Shown here: piece after piece, positions 15,707 to 25,322 of the stretch
Layout: each line of letters starts with the position of its first letter
How positions within the stretch are numbered: position 1 is the stretch's first letter
NCBI GenBank assembly: GCA_024244665.1
Contig: JAAEOI010000150.1
Span: 1 to 64,000 of the forward strand
Source of the DNA: Bacteroidota bacterium
Lineage (GTDB): Bacteria; Bacteroidota; Bacteroidia; Bacteroidales; GCA-2748055
Reading direction: 5' to 3'
DNA length: 64,000 bases
Made by a program: the position numbers and the translations under genes
The notes under the pieces: model-generated
Told to the model about the DNA's origin: nothing
Databases searched by the model: none
What the model saw: the letters and a program-made list of their open reading frames with translations, nothing else

Positions 15707-18112
15707 CTAATTCCAGGCAATGTTCATCTTCTCACCAGCTTTAAGAGTGATTGTTTTTTCGACCTTATTGTGGATCAGGGTGGTTTCGCCACCCTTTGTG
15801 GAACGGATCTGTACCCGGACCGGATTTTTTCGATCCCATTCCATGGCGATTTCGAATCCTCCCCGGGTGCGTAGTCCTCTGACAGAACCGCTCCCCCATG
15901 CATCAGGCAGGGCCGGAAGCAGAATGATTTCTCCTTCGCCGGACTGCAACAGCATCTCAGCTACAGCAGCTGCGCCCCCGAAGTTTCCGTCAATCTGGAA
16001 GGGGGGATGTGCATCGAACAGGTTGGGATAAGTGCCACCACCCCCGGAATAATCTGTTCTGAGTCCGTCGGGATCCACGTATTTTAATAATTCGCGGTAC
16101 ATTTTATAGGCATGATTGCCGTCCCGGAGCCTTGCCCAAAGGTTGATTCTCCATCCCTTGGACCAGCCGGTTGATTCATCTCCCTTGATCTCCAATGCCC
16201 TTCGGCAGGCAGCAGCCAGTTCAGGGGTCGTCCCGGGTGAAATCTGGTGACCGGGGTAGAGTCCGAAGAGGTGGCTCTGGTGTCGGTGCAGCGGATCTGC
16301 ATCCTCCCAGTCGTGGTACCACTCCTGCAGACTTCCGTCTTTCCCGATGCAGTAGGGATGGAGCCTCATCAGGGCTGTATCCAGGCTGCTTCTGAAGCTG
16401 GTGTCGGTATCGAGGATCTCCGACGCTTTGATGGTCTGAGAGAAGAGTTCCCGGATCATGGCCAGGTCGGCCGTGGCACCGTAGAGAGTTGCACCACGAT
16501 AGCCTTCGGGAGTAATATAAGAGTTTTCCGGCGAGGTGGAGGGCGAGGTGATCAGGTTACTGTCAGCATCCTCCACCAGCCACTCCAGGCAGAATTGTGC
16601 TGCTCCTTTCATGAGCGGATAGCCCTGGTTTTGAAGAAATGCAGTATCACTGGTAAAGGTATAGTGTTCCCACAGGTGGGTACTGAGCCAGGTGCCGCCC
16701 ATGTTCCAGTTGGCCCAGATCGGGTGACCCTTTCCGAAATCTCCCACGGGATTACTCATGGCCCAGATATCCGAGTTATGACAGGCCGCCCAGCCTCCCG
16801 CTCCGTAAAAGTTCCGGGCTGTTATGCTCCCTGTTTCCGCCACATTCCCGATGAAGTCCAGCAGGGGCTGGTGCATCTCTGAGAGGTTGGTATTTTCGGC
16901 CAGCCAGTAGTTCTCTTCAACGTTGATATTGACAGTGTAGTTGCTGCTCCACGGCGGACGTATATAGGGATTCCAGATACCCTGTAGGTTGGCCGGAACA
17001 CCTGGTGTACGTGAGCTGGATATGAGCAGGTAGCGACCATACTGGAAATAGAGGACCTCCAGGTTCTTATCCTCTTCACCCGTGGCATATCTTTTTAGCC
17101 GCTGGTCAGTGGGAAGGTCAGGAGCAGAGGTACGCCCCAGTTTCAGGGTGACGCGCTTGAAGAATTCCTGGTAGTCTGCCCTGTGTGCCTCCTTCAGGGC
17201 GGGATAGGATTTTTGAAATGCACTGTTCATCTGCTTCATGGCCATGGCCTTGTTATCCAGCCCGTCTTTAGCCGGATCCCGATCAAAACCATTGAAGCTG
17301 GTGGCAATGGATAAATAGAGGACTGCTTCGGTTCCTCCGGTTAAACTGAGGCTGCTGTCGCTCACTGTGATCTTGCCATCACTGCTCTTAATCTTTACCA
17401 GGGAGGTAAAGCCAGTTCCCCGCTCTTCATCGTAGATAACTGCATCAGGGATTTCTCCCCGGTAATTGGGCTCTGTATGGTAAGGAGCACGACCATTCAC
17501 CTCCATTTGGTTTTCGGTGGTGGCAAGCATATACTTTAACTGGCTCTCAAATTTCACATCAAAGTTTAACGCACCTTTTTCACTGCTGTTCAGTTTGACC
17601 ACCAAAATCCGGTCGGGGTTGGAGATTAAGTACTCCCGGCTGAACTTCACACCCTCCACCTCATAAGAGACCCTGGAGACTGCTTCTGCAATATTGAGCT
17701 CCCGGTAGTAATTCTCCGTACTTCCATTATGTTTGAAGTTCATAAAAAGAGTGCCAAGCGGGGCATAGGATTGGGAGAAGGAGCCCTGCACATTGCGGTT
17801 TAGTGAGTCGGCCAGCTGGTAATTCTCATTTTTCAAGGCTTCCCTTATGGCCGGAATGTGGGTGTGGGCATCAGGATTCATGTCCGGGTCCACCGGTTCG
17901 CCCGCCCAGAGGGTGGCATCATTCAGGTAGATCTGGTCCGATTCAACACCTCCGAAAACGGAGGCCCCGGTTTGACCGTTACCAAGAACCAGACTCTCTT
18001 CAAAAAATTGAGCAGGTTTGTCGTACCAGAGAATGTGACCCGACTGTCCAAATACAAAGTTCCCGCTCCCCATGAGGAGGATGGCTGTAACAATGACACT
18101 GCTCTTTTTCAT
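15707..18112 (-). CDS. Secreted GH95 family glycoside hydrolase (alpha-L-fucosidase/galactosidase type)
   Basis: 801 residues from the ATG at 18112, which begins a clear signal peptide (MKKSSVIVTAILLMG, cleaved after VFGQ); the frame extends 25 codons further without similarity. The GH95 N-terminal domain follows (WYDKPAQFFEESLVLGNGQTG, IYLNDATLWAGEP). The catalytic barrel has QGIWNPYIRPPWSSNYTVNI and NVEENYWLAENTNL (Asn pair of the active site), SPSTSPEN, RHQSHLFGLYPGHQI, GWSKGWRINLWARLRDGNHA and FQIDGNFGGAAAVAEML (catalytic Asp). GH95 removes alpha-1,2-fucose or alpha-L-galactose by inversion. It lies 10 bp downstream of the DUF4914-type gene on the same strand, though a shared role is not obvious. 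Confidence 0.9.
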   Translation of the reverse strand: MKKSSVIVTAILLMGSGNFVFGQSGHILWYDKPAQFFEESLVLGNGQTGASVFGGVESDQIYLNDATLWAGEPVDPDMNPDAHTHIPAIREALKNENYQLADSLNRNVQGSFSQSYAPLGTLFMNFKHNGSTENYYRELNIAEAVSRVSYEVEGVKFSREYLISNPDRILVVKLNSSEKGALNFDVKFESQLKYMLATTENQMEVNGRAPYHTEPNYRGEIPDAVIYDEERGTGFTSLVKIKSSDGKITVSDSSLSLTGGTEAVLYLSIATSFNGFDRDPAKDGLDNKAMAMKQMNSAFQKSYPALKEAHRADYQEFFKRVTLKLGRTSAPDLPTDQRLKRYATGEEDKNLEVLYFQYGRYLLISSSRTPGVPANLQGIWNPYIRPPWSSNYTVNINVEENYWLAENTNLSEMHQPLLDFIGNVAETGSITARNFYGAGGWAACHNSDIWAMSNPVGDFGKGHPIWANWNMGGTWLSTHLWEHYTFTSDTAFLQNQGYPLMKGAAQFCLEWLVEDADSNLITSPSTSPENSYITPEGYRGATLYGATADLAMIRELFSQTIKASEILDTDTSFRSSLDTALMRLHPYCIGKDGSLQEWYHDWEDADPLHRHQSHLFGLYPGHQISPGTTPELAAACRRALEIKGDESTGWSKGWRINLWARLRDGNHAYKMYRELLKYVDPDGLRTDYSGGGGTYPNLFDAHPPFQIDGNFGGAAAVAEMLLQSGEGEIILLPALPDAWGSGSVRGLRTRGGFEIAMEWDRKNPVRVQIRSTKGGETTLIHNKVEKTITLKAGEKMNIAWN

Positions 18113-18122
18113 ATGTGATGGA

Positions 18123-20078
18123 TTAGCTGTTGCTCTGTTCGTAATCATCCATGTTGTTAAACGAATAGCTGTAACTGTTGGGTACAATCAGGTTATAATC
18201 ATCAATGGTGGCCCCTGACAGACAGGCATCAATGATCTTTTTGCCAGTCAGCAGCAGGTCCTTCTTCAGGTATTTTTGCAGTTCCTCCCTGAAAAACGCT
18301 TCCAGCATTTCAGCTCCGGCATCATAGCCTTCGGTTCCGACCTCCGACTGTTTGTATACCTTCAGGAATCGGGACGGAATCTTGGCTCCCTCGATGGTCA
18401 GGTAGTTCAGCTCATATCCCAGCAACGAACTACGGGCCGGCTGAAACTGGTCAGCACGCAGTTTGGCCACTCCCCTCCGGGTCAGGTACTCCCGCATAAA
18501 CAGCTGGGGCTTGAATCCCACCTTCCATACCCCTATGTGCTGGTTGGGTACAAGTGTATAAGTGGTCCTGGGGGTTTCAATGATCTGTTTGAGCATCATG
18601 TTGGCGTGGGGGATCATCTTCCCGGCTGCAAATGGCCAGTAGGATCCCACACCCTCACTGCCCATCTTGCCGCTCTCGACGATGCTCGGGTTGTTGAACC
18701 CACGGGGCGAAACCAGTCTCCAGAGCCATGCCAGGGTGGGGGGCAGGATATGGAACATCCCAAGGATGCCGTAGTTAGGCTCCTCAGCTGAGCAGGTCGG
18801 GGCGCGAAGTCCGAAACTGCGGATATCGACCGACACGGGATTGTCCACTACATTTTCCACTGAGTTCCTGGGAAGGACGATCCGGGGATTGGGACATCTT
18901 TTGCCTGGTTCATCCTCAATGTGCTCCCAGATCAGGGCGGTGGATTCGGGATTGGTTTCAATATTCAGGAAGAGGAGCGGACTGCTGGAATTGATGGTAG
19001 CCTTTTCCAGTTTGGGATCATCTCCGTATCCGGTCACACTGTCAACCCGGATAAACCATGCATTCTCGGCATCCACGATTCTAAGCTTGCCATTGTTGCG
19101 CTGTATTGAAGGGTGGCAGAAGGCCATGTCGTCGGCCACAGGATTAAAACTGCAGAACCTGGGTATGGTAATGAAGCGCTCCTCTCCGTTCACCAGGTTT
19201 TTCCCCAGTGAAACCCGTCCGTCGGGCTCCCTGACAATGTGCTGGTGCATTTCACTCTTTCCGCCCCCACTGGCACCCTCATGCATAAAGGTGGTGATGT
19301 TGTCGTATGGACTGATGGATTGTACGGCGGAGCAGTGGGCGGTGATCCATCCCTCCTTTTCTCCCTGTGTAAGAAGCACCCCGTAGAGCCCCTTCTTTGC
19401 ACTTGGACCCGGGTAGAGGTTGTAGGCAAAGAGTTCATGCATATGGTCGGTCCGGTTGTGCACCACCACCTGTTTTCCCCCGAAGTGGGTATGCCTGAAG
19501 ACGGGAGCAACCAGGATGGAGGACTCCACCTTTGCACCCTCTCTCAGGTTGTCAGCCGGAACAATCTCCTGGAGCATGGAGAGGCCCAGGGCAAAAAATG
19601 CTGCATTGGAGGGTACCACGGCAATTCCCAGTGAGCCAATGCCCACTCTTCCCGCAAAGTAGAAGAAGAGGGAAAGATCCTGCTGTACCAGCCACTGGTA
19701 GGTTTCATCCTGCAAGGATGAGAATTCATACCCGTATATATCTTTAAACCTCTCCTTGTCTGAAGGCAGGTCATCGGCGATGACCATTGTGCCGGGATCA
19801 CGCCTGCGCATATAGGCCTCTGTATAGTTGGCCGAGATGCCGTTTTTAACACGGTGGACAATTACCTCGGTATAAGGACCCTTCCCGGGTATGTCATATT
19901 TCACTTCATATTCAATATTCTCTTTTCTTCCTGTGGCGACATCCACCAGCTGCTGCGAGGTGTCATATACAGAAAGTTTTTTGCAGTTTTCCAACAGTGA
20001 TGTAAGGTTGTCAGGCAGTTGGATGCTCTTTCGTTCCAGTATCTTCAGTAAATTTCTCATTCGTTGTAATAAATTCAT
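18123..20078 (-). CDS. PEPCK-like P-loop protein, DUF4914 type
   Basis: 651 residues, no signal peptide. The central motif HEGASGGGKSEMHQHI (near residue 270) is a P-loop like the kinase-1a motif of phosphoenolpyruvate carboxykinase. RNSVENVVDNPVSVDIRSFG, EGVGSYWPFAAGKMIPHANM and PNQHIGVWKVGFKPQL are further conserved-looking blocks. Length and layout match what I know as the DUF4914 family, described only as PEPCK-related. The function is not established; nucleotide-dependent phosphoryl or carboxyl transfer is an inference. A second Met at 20060 is an alternative start. Upstream is a 458-bp gap with a minisatellite. It may be cotranscribed with GH95. Confidence 0.7.
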   Translation of the reverse strand: MNLLQRMRNLLKILERKSIQLPDNLTSLLENCKKLSVYDTSQQLVDVATGRKENIEYEVKYDIPGKGPYTEVIVHRVKNGISANYTEAYMRRRDPGTMVIADDLPSDKERFKDIYGYEFSSLQDETYQWLVQQDLSLFFYFAGRVGIGSLGIAVVPSNAAFFALGLSMLQEIVPADNLREGAKVESSILVAPVFRHTHFGGKQVVVHNRTDHMHELFAYNLYPGPSAKKGLYGVLLTQGEKEGWITAHCSAVQSISPYDNITTFMHEGASGGGKSEMHQHIVREPDGRVSLGKNLVNGEERFITIPRFCSFNPVADDMAFCHPSIQRNNGKLRIVDAENAWFIRVDSVTGYGDDPKLEKATINSSSPLLFLNIETNPESTALIWEHIEDEPGKRCPNPRIVLPRNSVENVVDNPVSVDIRSFGLRAPTCSAEEPNYGILGMFHILPPTLAWLWRLVSPRGFNNPSIVESGKMGSEGVGSYWPFAAGKMIPHANMMLKQIIETPRTTYTLVPNQHIGVWKVGFKPQLFMREYLTRRGVAKLRADQFQPARSSLLGYELNYLTIEGAKIPSRFLKVYKQSEVGTEGYDAGAEMLEAFFREELQKYLKKDLLLTGKKIIDACLSGATIDDYNLIVPNSYSYSFNNMDDYEQSNS

Positions 20079-20290
20079 ACAAAAGTAGTGAAATCAAATT
20101 CTATATTGCGACACCTGCAGGCAACTTTTATCTGGTATATCTGAGTCCTTATATTTTTTTAGTTAAAAATTTAACAAATTGAAGAAGCCCTTTTGTACGA
20201 CACAACTCTTTAAATCCCTTATCAAGCTGGTTATGTTCACGATGCGGGGAATTTGAAACCCTTAAGGCCAATAGCTATTCGGGAGTGATC
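20079..20290. other. AT-rich leader/promoter region upstream of the DUF4914-type gene
   Basis: About 210 bp of AT-rich sequence between the start of the minus-strand gene and the 17-bp minisatellite. It should contain the minus-strand promoter. No clear promoter motif, hairpin or ORF was identified. Confidence 0.4.
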
Positions 20291-20420
20291 TGCAGCTGGT
20301 CAAGGGGTGCAGCTGGTCAAGGGGTGCAGCTGGTCACGGGGTCCTGCAGGTCATGGGGTCATGTAGGTCAGGGGTCCAGCAAGTCAAGGGGTCCTGATGG
20401 TCAGGGGGTCCTGTAGATGG
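20291..20420. repeat. 17-bp minisatellite, 7 full units plus a partial
   Basis: Units start at 20291, 20308, 20325, 20342, 20359 (16 bp), 20375, 20392 and 20409 (partial). The first three are nearly identical (tgcagctggtcaagggg); the rest are diverged (tcctgcaggtcatgggg and similar). The graded decay toward the right suggests new units are added on the left. It abuts a T9SS-domain remnant. The period is not a multiple of three and no reading frame passes through it. Confidence 0.9.
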
Positions 20421-20536
20421 AACTTCCGCTACCTTCCGGAGTACAAAGCACGGTCGCGGTATTTGATGCCTTGGGAAAGCTGGTGCTTTCAAAGCAGGCT
20501 GAACCTGCGACAACTGAGCTGTTACAGGATCCGGTA
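20417..20536 (+). pseudogene. Remnant of a T9SS type A sorting domain
   Basis: The forward frame reads ELPLPSGVQSTVAVFDALGK followed by LVLSKQAEPATTELL. This is the middle strand-turn-strand of a T9SS type A C-terminal domain (compare VDMTGKILLI and YDLTGKQWIEK in intact proteins here). The preceding in-frame codon is a TAG stop at 20414-20416. The YPNP start is missing and replaced by the 17-bp array, and the GxYxxxV end is lost where the opposite-strand gene begins. It is best read as the stump of a deleted cargo gene. Confidence 0.6.
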
Positions 20537-20794
20537 TTATTTAATATCCCTGATCTTCATAGAGATCACCTCGCCCGATTCAGCGTCAAGTTTGAAGATT
20601 TTGTAACGGACCGATTTGCCCACCAGAAGGGAGGAGGCCACGGAGTTGGAGACTCCTTCATAACTTAAGGTAATGAACCAGTGGGCTTTATCATCGGTCA
20701 GTTCTAGCTCTTCCAGTTGCACTTTCTCTGCATCAGGGAAGAAGGAGACCAGGTGTGACCTGGCCTTTTTCGCAGCACTATTTACATCTATCAT
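20537..20794 (-). CDS. Small PepSY-like protein
   Basis: 85 residues, no signal peptide. The sequence alternates charged helix and beta segments: VNSAAKKARSHLVSFFPDAE, then LTDDKAHWFITLSYEG and YKIFKLDAESGEVISMKI. The ending (FKLDAESGEVISMK) resembles PepSY domains, small folds that bind or inhibit partner proteins. It lies three bases after the stop of the rubrerythrin gene on the same strand, so the two form an operon and may share oxidative-stress regulation. No stronger identification is possible from sequence alone. Confidence 0.6.
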   Translation of the reverse strand: MIDVNSAAKKARSHLVSFFPDAEKVQLEELELTDDKAHWFITLSYEGVSNSVASSLLVGKSVRYKIFKLDAESGEVISMKIRDIK

Positions 20795-20797
20795 GGT

Positions 20798-21376
20798 CTA
20801 GTAATTCTCTTCCTTCAGTTTCATGTACTTCTTGGGATGGAGGCAGGCAGGGCAGTTTTCAAGTGCCTTGGCAGCTTCATATACATATCCGCAGACTATG
20901 CACACCCACCACGCTTTTCCGTCCTTCATAAAGACTTTGTCTTCCGACACGTTCTGAAGAAGTTTCAGGTAACGCTTTTCGTGTTCGGCTTCCACCCTGG
21001 CAATCATTTTAAAGGCTGATGCCACCTGAGGGAATCCCTCCTCTTTTGCAATCTCAGCAAAAGCAGGGTAGAGGTCGGTCCACTCCTCATTTTCTCCCTC
21101 GGCTGCTGCCTTAAGGTTTTCAGCGGTGGTACCAATGATGCCGGCAGGGTAGGTAGCTGTGATCTCCACCGGTCCGCCCTCAAGGAATTTAAAGAAGCTC
21201 TTGGCATGGGATTGCTCCTCTTTGGCAGTCTGCATGAAGATGGCTGCAATCTGCTCGAAACCATCTTTTTTGGCCTGGCTGGAAAAGAATTCATATCTGT
21301 TCCTGGCCTGTGATTCGCCGGCAAAAGCTTTAAGCAAATTCTGTTCGGTTCGTGTTCCTTTCAATGAGTTTTCCAT
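20798..21376 (-). CDS. Rubrerythrin
   Basis: 192 residues, the usual length. The N-terminal four-helix ferritin-like domain contains FAGESQARNRYEFF, AKEEQSHAKSFFKFL, YPAFAEIAKEEGF and IARVEAEHEKRYLKLL, supplying the Glu and His ligands of the diiron site. The C-terminal rubredoxin domain has two Cys pairs, CIVCGYVYE and CPACLHPKKY, for one iron. Rubrerythrin reduces hydrogen peroxide in the cytoplasm of anaerobes and microaerophiles, supporting an anaerobic or facultative lifestyle. It is first in a two-gene operon with the PepSY-like protein. Confidence 0.95.
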   Translation of the reverse strand: MENSLKGTRTEQNLLKAFAGESQARNRYEFFSSQAKKDGFEQIAAIFMQTAKEEQSHAKSFFKFLEGGPVEITATYPAGIIGTTAENLKAAAEGENEEWTDLYPAFAEIAKEEGFPQVASAFKMIARVEAEHEKRYLKLLQNVSEDKVFMKDGKAWWVCIVCGYVYEAAKALENCPACLHPKKYMKLKEENY

Positions 21377-21639
21377 TCTGTTATCAGTTAAAGTTTAAGA
21401 AAGTTCTCTTTTTCACATCCCTGTAATGCTTGTAGGTCAGTGCCGCGAAATTGATCATATCTAAAGTTAGAGTATATCACACCCTTTAACAAACAAGCTG
21501 TTCGAATTAAGGAAGCTCCGATATTTATTTATAACAGTTCTATTTTCTGCTATATATCATCCTGAGGTGTTATTTTAAAAATTCTCATAACATTTTGCAA
21601 GCCGAGTTCGTATATTGTAGCAGACTTAATACTATTGAG

Positions 21640-23409
21640 ATGAGAATCCTTTTTCTATTGTTGTTTCTGGTTTTTTGGAGTGGTGTCCTTTTGGGACAAA
21701 ATGTGAATATCCCCGATGAGAAATTTTTGGATGCACTGATCATGCTGCGGGTAGATACGGATGATGACAGTACCATCAGCGTGGCGGAGGCAGAAGCGGT
21801 CCTTTCCCTGGATGTTTCCCAGAAAGAGATCGTTGACCTGACAGGGATCGAGGCTTTTGTGAATATGGACAACCTAAGCTGCCAGATGAATGGATTAACG
21901 GAGCTGAACCTCTCTTCCTGTATACAGTTAAAGAACCTGAACTGCGGATATAACAACCTTGTCACCCTCGACCTATCCTCCAATGTGAAGCTTGAAGCAC
22001 TGGATTGCCAGAACAACCAGATCGAATCGGTGGATGTGACCAAATGTGCAAACCTGCAGTACCTGAAGTGCCCCCTTAACCACCTGACCAGCCTGGATGT
22101 GAGTGGTAATCCCAATCTTAACGATCTTGAGTGTTATAATAACAACATTACAGAACTGGATCTGAGCGGGAATATCTTCCTGGAAGAGCTGGCCTGTGTC
22201 TCCAACCACCTTTCCACCCTGGACCTGTCAAATAATTTGCTCCTTAATGACCTGAACTGTGCTGATAACGATCTGACGATCCTGGAGCTTTCCAACAACA
22301 ATGCCATCCAGTTTATGCATTGTGAAAAGAATGAACTGGCTGATCTGGACCTTAGCGGATGCTCTTCCCTCATCGGTCTGGAGTGCCAGGGCAATAAATT
22401 AGGCTCGCTGAATGTGAAAAATAACGTGGCCCTGACCTATCTGGACTGCCAGAGTAACCTGCTTACGGATCTGGATATTTCAAATAATGAGTTACTTCTT
22501 TTCCTTGGCTGCGGGGGAAATCAGCTGGATGTCCTGGATTTCTCTGCTAATGTGGCCCTGAAAACCATTGACTGCAGCTCTAACCAGCTTACCAAACTCG
22601 ATCTGACTGCCAATACTGTTCTTACGGAATTACGTTGTTATGATAACAATCTGGCCTACCTTGACATTTCAAATCAGACTTTGATCGAAAGGATGGATGC
22701 CAGCGCTAACCAGCTGCTTACCATCGATCTTTCAAATTTTAAGGGTTGTGACTGGTTCACCTGTATCAGCCTTCAGGATATGCCTACCCTGCAGCAGGTC
22801 TGTATTACGGATATAAATTTCTCATACCTGATCAGTATTACCGGAAGTCCGAATGCGATTTTCACCACCGAATGCAGAGATGTTGTTGCTCCGGTACTCA
22901 CAGTGGAAGAGTTAATTGAAGATAAGGATTCGGTGATGGTAATATGCAGCGAAGAAGGGATTGTCTACATGGTTCCAGAGAACACTGAAATGGATCTTGA
23001 GCTGATCAGACAGGCGGCGATTGATTCTTTGGAAGTGTATGCCGAAATTCCGGCCAACATGGCGGTTCTGACCTATCCTAATGGGTTCTATTGGTTTTAT
23101 GCCCGGGATACCACGGGTAATCTTTCGGAGCACAGTTCAATGACCATCCAATGGGTGGGTGTTGAAAATGAGTTTTCCAGACAGATCAGGATATTTCCCA
23201 ACCCGGTTTCGGATCAGTTGTCCGTGCTCTGCCCGGAAAGTACTTCTCTTGCTATTGAGATTGTTTCGCCGAACGGCCAGACCATTTATCGTGGTGTTAC
23301 TGACGATGCGAGCTATAACATCGATTTCTCCGGATTTGAAAGCGGAATCTACATCATCAAGATCCGTTCAGGTTCAAATTTTGTTGTCAGGAAACTCATC
23401 AGGCAGTAA
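21640..23409 (+). CDS. Secreted leucine-rich-repeat protein with T9SS sorting domain
   Basis: 589 residues from the ATG at 21640, which starts a signal peptide (MRILFLLLFLVFWSG, cleaved near LGQN); the 15 codons upstream in frame do not fit. After a short leader (IPDEKFLDALI, an EF-like DTDDDSTISVAEAE stretch) there are about 15 repeats of 21-22 residues of the type LDLSSNxxLExLDCxxNQI, roughly residues 65-375. A linker with an Ig-like segment follows, and the end is a T9SS type A domain (IFPNPVSDQLSVL to VVRKLIRQ). Such proteins are surface-displayed binding proteins. The gene is convergent with cysN, one base apart. Ligand unknown. Confidence 0.9.
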   Translation: MRILFLLLFLVFWSGVLLGQNVNIPDEKFLDALIMLRVDTDDDSTISVAEAEAVLSLDVSQKEIVDLTGIEAFVNMDNLSCQMNGLTELNLSSCIQLKNLNCGYNNLVTLDLSSNVKLEALDCQNNQIESVDVTKCANLQYLKCPLNHLTSLDVSGNPNLNDLECYNNNITELDLSGNIFLEELACVSNHLSTLDLSNNLLLNDLNCADNDLTILELSNNNAIQFMHCEKNELADLDLSGCSSLIGLECQGNKLGSLNVKNNVALTYLDCQSNLLTDLDISNNELLLFLGCGGNQLDVLDFSANVALKTIDCSSNQLTKLDLTANTVLTELRCYDNNLAYLDISNQTLIERMDASANQLLTIDLSNFKGCDWFTCISLQDMPTLQQVCITDINFSYLISITGSPNAIFTTECRDVVAPVLTVEELIEDKDSVMVICSEEGIVYMVPENTEMDLELIRQAAIDSLEVYAEIPANMAVLTYPNGFYWFYARDTTGNLSEHSSMTIQWVGVENEFSRQIRIFPNPVSDQLSVLCPESTSLAIEIVSPNGQTIYRGVTDDASYNIDFSGFESGIYIIKIRSGSNFVVRKLIRQ

Positions 23410-23410
23410 T

Positions 23411-25321
23411 TCAGCCAGCCGGAAAGATTTTTTCATCGGACAGGTATGAGATCACCTCCTCCATGTATGCTGTCTCAGGTTTGCAGTGTACCGCAGGATT
23501 AACCGGTTTCTCGTAAGGAATGTCAATTCCAGGCAGACCGGTGATTTTTCCTTCGTCGTACAGTTTGTAGAGCTGAGGTTTAAAAGCCCTGCAGAATTCA
23601 AGCTTTGCATCCATAAAGATCACCCTGAAACGATCGGTGCCGATAATCTCCTCCACCTGTTTTCTCTCCTCCGCCCCTGGAGATATAAACGAACAGATGG
23701 TGATAATCCCCTGGTCGTTGAGGATTTTTGAGAGGTGGGCCACCCTGCGGAGGTGTTCGCTCCTGTCGGAGGGTGAAAAGTCAAGCTCCTTTGAGAGGCC
23801 CGACCGGATGGTGAATCCATCGATAAGCACTACGGTGGCACCCATGTCAAAGAGTTTTCGCTCCAGTGAGTATGCAAGGTTGTTCTTCCCCGAACCATGA
23901 AGTCCGGTTACCCAGAGGGTGACGCCAAGCTGGTTATATCGCCCCCTGTACTCCGATTTGTCAACAAGTCCCTGGCCCCTTTCAATCTTGACTTTGTCCT
24001 CAGGTGAAATCCCCCCGCTGATCTCCTTACGGTCCAGCTTGTCGATGATCATGCCCACACCGTTGGTGTTGTTGGTAAGGGGATCAATAAGGATGAATGA
24101 GCCGGTCTGGCGGTTCTTATCATAGGGATCGAAGAAGAGGGGTTTGGAGGCGGTGATCACCACCTTCCCAATGGCGTTTAGTTCCAGGTTCTCCACCGAA
24201 GAACGCTCCAGGGTGTTCACATCAACCTTGTACCTGATCTGTTCGATCCTGGCCCTGGTGGTGTGTGTGGTATGCTTGATATAGAACTGGGTGGTCAGAT
24301 CAAGAGGCTCCTCATTCATCCACACAAGCATTGCTTCGAAATGCCTGTCGTTGCGTGGAAGGTTCTCATTATGTACAATCATTTCGCCCCTGGAGATATC
24401 AATTTCATCTTCCAGTGTCAAGACCACTCCTTTCGGGGTGAAGGCCTCATCCATGGATCCGTCGTAGGTGATAATCTGTTTGATCCTGGAACTTTTCCCC
24501 GAGGGCAGGGCCAGTACGGAATCCCCGACACGTACGCATCCCGATGAGATCTTCCCGGCAAAACCCCTGAATTCAAGGTCGGGCCGGATCACATACTGAA
24601 CCGGGAACCTGAAGTCCTTGTAATTGTTGTCGCTGTGAATATGGACTGTTTCCAGAAACTCCAGGACACTGCGGCCGTGGTACCAGGGTGTTTTATCTGA
24701 CAGTTCTACCACATTGTCTCCCTTCAGGGCCGAAAGCGGAATAAAATCCACATCCGGGATGGCCAGCTGTGTGATGAAGGCACGGTATTCGGTACAGATT
24801 TCATCGAACCGCTCCTCACTATAATCCACCAGATCCATTTTATTGACAGCCAGGACAACGTGCTTGATTCCCAGCAGCGAGATCAGGTAGGTATGTCTCC
24901 TGGTCTGGGTAATCACTCCCTTCTGTGCATCCAGGAGAACAATGGCAAGATTGGCTGTGGATCCCCCGGTGATCATATTGCGTGTATACTGCTCATGCCC
25001 GGGCGTATCGGCGATGATAAACTTCCTCTTGCTGGTGCTGAAATAGCGATAGGCCACATCGATGGTAATTCCCTGCTCCCGTTCGGCCTTCAGTCCGTCG
25101 AGCAAAAGAGCATAATCAATCTCACCGCCGGCATGCCCTTCCCTGGCACTATCCTTTTTAAGGGTGTCAAGCTGATCCTCATAGAGCTTCTTACTGTCAA
25201 ACAGCAGCCGGCCGATCAGTGTGGACTTTCCGTCATCCACCGATCCGGCAGTGAGAAAGCGTAAAAGATCCTTTTTTTCATCCAGATCAAGAAAATCCTG
25301 TATGGTATTGATGTTTTCCAT
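23411..25321 (-). CDS. cysN: Sulfate adenylyltransferase subunit 1 fused to APS-kinase-like domain (CysN-C)
   Basis: 636 residues from the ATG at 25321, one base after the cysD stop; a longer frame to 25372 overlaps cysD. Residues 20-440 are the GTPase: GSVDDGKST (26-34), [27 protein letters not shown] and NKMD. It drives ATP sulfurylase with CysD to make APS. Residues about 465-636 are an APS kinase domain with altered motifs: the P-loop is GLHGSGKNN instead of GLSGSGKST and the usual DGDN is DGFT, while SFISP, carrying the Ser of the family, is kept. Whether it still makes PAPS is uncertain. Operon with cysD, divergent from the SLC13 permease. Confidence 0.92.
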   Translation of the reverse strand: MENINTIQDFLDLDEKKDLLRFLTAGSVDDGKSTLIGRLLFDSKKLYEDQLDTLKKDSAREGHAGGEIDYALLLDGLKAEREQGITIDVAYRYFSTSKRKFIIADTPGHEQYTRNMITGGSTANLAIVLLDAQKGVITQTRRHTYLISLLGIKHVVLAVNKMDLVDYSEERFDEICTEYRAFITQLAIPDVDFIPLSALKGDNVVELSDKTPWYHGRSVLEFLETVHIHSDNNYKDFRFPVQYVIRPDLEFRGFAGKISSGCVRVGDSVLALPSGKSSRIKQIITYDGSMDEAFTPKGVVLTLEDEIDISRGEMIVHNENLPRNDRHFEAMLVWMNEEPLDLTTQFYIKHTTHTTRARIEQIRYKVDVNTLERSSVENLELNAIGKVVITASKPLFFDPYDKNRQTGSFILIDPLTNNTNGVGMIIDKLDRKEISGGISPEDKVKIERGQGLVDKSEYRGRYNQLGVTLWVTGLHGSGKNNLAYSLERKLFDMGATVVLIDGFTIRSGLSKELDFSPSDRSEHLRRVAHLSKILNDQGIITICSFISPGAEERKQVEEIIGTDRFRVIFMDAKLEFCRAFKPQLYKLYDEGKITGLPGIDIPYEKPVNPAVHCKPETAYMEEVISYLSDEKIFPAG

Positions 25322-25322
25322 A

